Origin: Polyrhizophydium stewartii
Lineage: Eukaryota; Chytridiomycota; Chytridiomycetes; Rhizophydiales
Reading direction: 5' to 3'
Length of the DNA: 19,402 bases
NCBI GenBank assembly: GCA_027604665.1
Contig: JADGIZ010000208.1
Coordinates: 1 to 19,402 of the forward strand
The translations under genes and the position numbers were made by a program. The notes beneath the pieces are model-generated. The model saw nothing but the letters and a program-made list of their open reading frames with translations, ran no database searches and was not told the origin of the DNA. Shown in pieces: positions 17,622 to 19,402 of this stretch (the first letter of the stretch is position 1; every line of letters begins with the position of its first letter).

Positions 17622-19402
17622 ATGATTGCGACGAGGCGGCCAGCGGACACGCTCGCGCTCGCGCGGCGGCGGGGCGTCGGCGGGCAGCACTGCGCTCGGG
17701 CCGCTTGCGCCGTGCGGAGAGAGCACTCGCGGGCTGGCGCTGCACCCACGGCGTGGGTCATATCGGCCGGCAAGACGGGGCTGGACCGGCAGGCCGCCGC
17801 GCTGGCGTCGATGCTCGGCTTTCCGCCTGTGCTCAAGCACGTCGTGCCCGCAACGTGTGGGTGCATGAGGCCTTGGCCCGCAGAACGGCGGCGGCACCGC
17901 AAGTGCGCGGCGTGCGAGGGCTGACGCATGCGCTGCGGTGGGATGCGGGCCGCAGCCATTCGGTGGCTGCTGCCGACGTTCCAGCTGCAGTTCCTCGACG
18001 GCGCGAGCAAGCGCCAGAGAGCGACCGCCGATACGGCCGGCCAGCGGGGGCTGCCGTGGTTCCTGGCATCGCCGACGGGCGACACGCTCGCAGGCCCGCC
18101 GCCGGCGCTGGTGATCAGCACGTGCAGCGAGACGACTCTGGCGGCTCTTGCGGTGCGGCGAGCCGGACAGAGCGCAGGCACCAAGGCCATCCATGTCATG
18201 GGGCCTGCCGTAGACGTCACGCATTTCGATGCGTGCGTGCTGCCGAGGTACATCTGGCCCACGTTCGGCAAGACTGGGCCTAAGGAGGTTGTGCGGCGCA
18301 TCTTCCGCACGGACCTGCATGTCAACCTGATCACGCCAGAGCGACTTCAAGCCGCGTCGGCCGAACCCGTGCCAGCAGCCTTTCGGGACCTGCAAGCGGA
18401 TCGTACCGTTGCGGTGCTGGTGTCGGGAATGCCGTCTGGGTAGGGGCCTTTGTGGTCAGCTGCTGCGATGAGCCGAGCGAGTGAGCGCTGATGCCTGTAT
18501 CTGCAGCGAGTTTGCGTTCTTTTCCGAGAATGGAGACTTGTTTCTGCGGCAGCTGAAGCGCACGCTGATGCATCGCACCAAGCTGATGATCACGCTCTCG
18601 CACCGCACGCCCGAGAAGGTGCAGCCGCATGTGTGCGGCTGTCGCGGGGCTGTACTATTGCTGACGTGATGCATTTTGCCGGCCCGCGCCTGGCTTGCAG
18701 CTGCAGCGCAAGATCTTTGAGTGGGAGGCCAGGTGCGGCGTGATCAGTCATGGACCGGAGATCCGCAAAAACAGAGGCTGACGCTTGCAGCTGCGCGACT
18801 GCATGCGGCCGGCTGCAGGCTACCCGAGCAGGACCGGGAGCGGGTGTATCTGTGGAGGGGCGACGGAGAGAATCCGTATGAGGCGATGCTTGCGCTTGCG
18901 ACGGACGTGGTGGTGCTTGCAGATTCGCCGATGATGGTATCGGAGGCAATCTGCTCAGGGTGTGTTGGCTATGCCGAGGGCGTGTGGCAGCGCTGTGCAC
19001 GGTGCTGACGGCCGGTGTGTTGGGCGAGCGCAGGCGGCGAGTGTACATCGCGGGGCTGTCGGCGGCGTCGGGGACGCTGCTTGCGTTCCACCGCGGGGTG
19101 CAGGCTGCAGGACAGGCGCGGGTGTTCCGGCCGTCGCGCGCCGAGCCTGCGGGTCTGGCGGACGAGGGCGATGAGGACGTGCTGTGCGAGGGCGAGCCGG
19201 TGGTGGCGGCGCAGCCGCCAGCGGCCGTGATGCCTCTGCTGGGCGATCTGGCGCGCCTGCTGGCGGGCCGCGCCTCGGCCCGCGCCCCCGCCCGCGCATC
19301 CACGCCGGCCGCGCCGGCCGCGACGAGTGCCGACTTTGGCGACCTGCTCGACCCGCCCGCCGCCGCGGCCGCCGCGGGCGCAGGCGCGGCCGTGGCCCCG
19401 GC
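17622..19402 (+). CDS. Mitochondrial-fission ELM1-family (DUF1022) protein, 3' end beyond window
   Basis: Family known from plants (Arabidopsis ELM1 recruits dynamin to mitochondria), bacteria and fungi, with a glycosyltransferase-like fold; role in fungi is inferred. Exons: 17622-17856, 17956-18439, 18507-18618, 18701-18732, 18819-18959, 19034->19402, all phase-consistent. The N-terminal 45 residues are rich in Arg, Ala and Thr with few acids, like a mitochondrial presequence. Family blocks: AWVISAGKTGLDRQAAALA, ALVISTCSETTLAAL, IHVMGP, FDACVLPRYIWP, VAVLVSGMPSG, LMITLSHRTPEK, VYLWRGDGENPYEAMLA, VVLADSPMMVSEAICSG and RRVYIAGLSAASG. After the conserved part the last exon becomes Ala/Pro-rich and is still open at the window end. 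Exon 4 is only 32 nt. The donor at 17857 (GTGGGT) is chosen because it gives phase 1 into IRWLLPTF. Confidence 0.85.

Noticed and set aside
16688..18334. 548-codon minus-strand open frame
   Set aside because: It is antisense to ELM1-like exons and shares its frame with gankyrin exon 1 only by chance. Past that exon it has no recognisable motif, and high GC content makes stops rare.
1..19402. Bacterial operon, prophage, insertion sequence, CRISPR array or toxin system
   Set aside because: All firm genes are intron-split eukaryotic families. There are no regularly spaced repeats with spacers, no transposase or integrase motifs, and no inverted-repeat element ends that I could find.

Overview
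The window is nuclear DNA of a compact, GC-rich fungus. The evidence is a velvet-domain regulator (a fungal family), small spliceosomal introns in every gene, and fungal-type companions: SUMO, a Nas6/gankyrin-like proteasome chaperone, a Mak5-like helicase and a C2H2 zinc-finger factor. No prokaryotic operon, phage, transposon, CRISPR array, tRNA or rRNA is visible. The style (very short introns, gaps of a few to about 100 bp, polyQ/Pro/Ala tracts) would suit an early-diverging lineage such as the Kickxellomycotina. That placement is inference.

Layout. 1-2951 (-): velvet-domain transcription factor, 3' end cut by the window edge. 3063-5892 (+): Mak5/DDX24-type DEAD-box helicase of 60S ribosome biogenesis. 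5895-8741 (+): GCFC-domain (PAXBP1-like) protein whose first ATG lies two bases after the helicase stop. 8835-11124 (-): three-finger zinc-finger protein, convergent with the GCFC gene. 11125-12017: about 0.9 kb with no firm gene but a suspiciously open minus-strand frame. 12018-12767 (-): SUMO precursor in six tiny exons. 12889-15918 (+): large protein I do not recognise. 16008-16987 (-): gankyrin/Nas6 ankyrin-repeat protein. 16988-17621: divergent spacer with two mutually exclusive reading frames. 17622->19402 (+): mitochondrial-fission ELM1-family (DUF1022) protein, cut by the window end.

The gene models were assembled by eye from splice-site phase and family conservation, giving about 35 introns. 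Most are 58-160 nt. 27 of the 35 contain CTGAC as a probable branch site and five more contain CTGAT. One helicase intron is of the GC-AG class. The genes are not one pathway: they are housekeeping functions (ribosome assembly, RNA processing, SUMO conjugation, proteasome assembly, mitochondria) beside two DNA-binding regulators, in divergent and convergent pairs with very small gaps.
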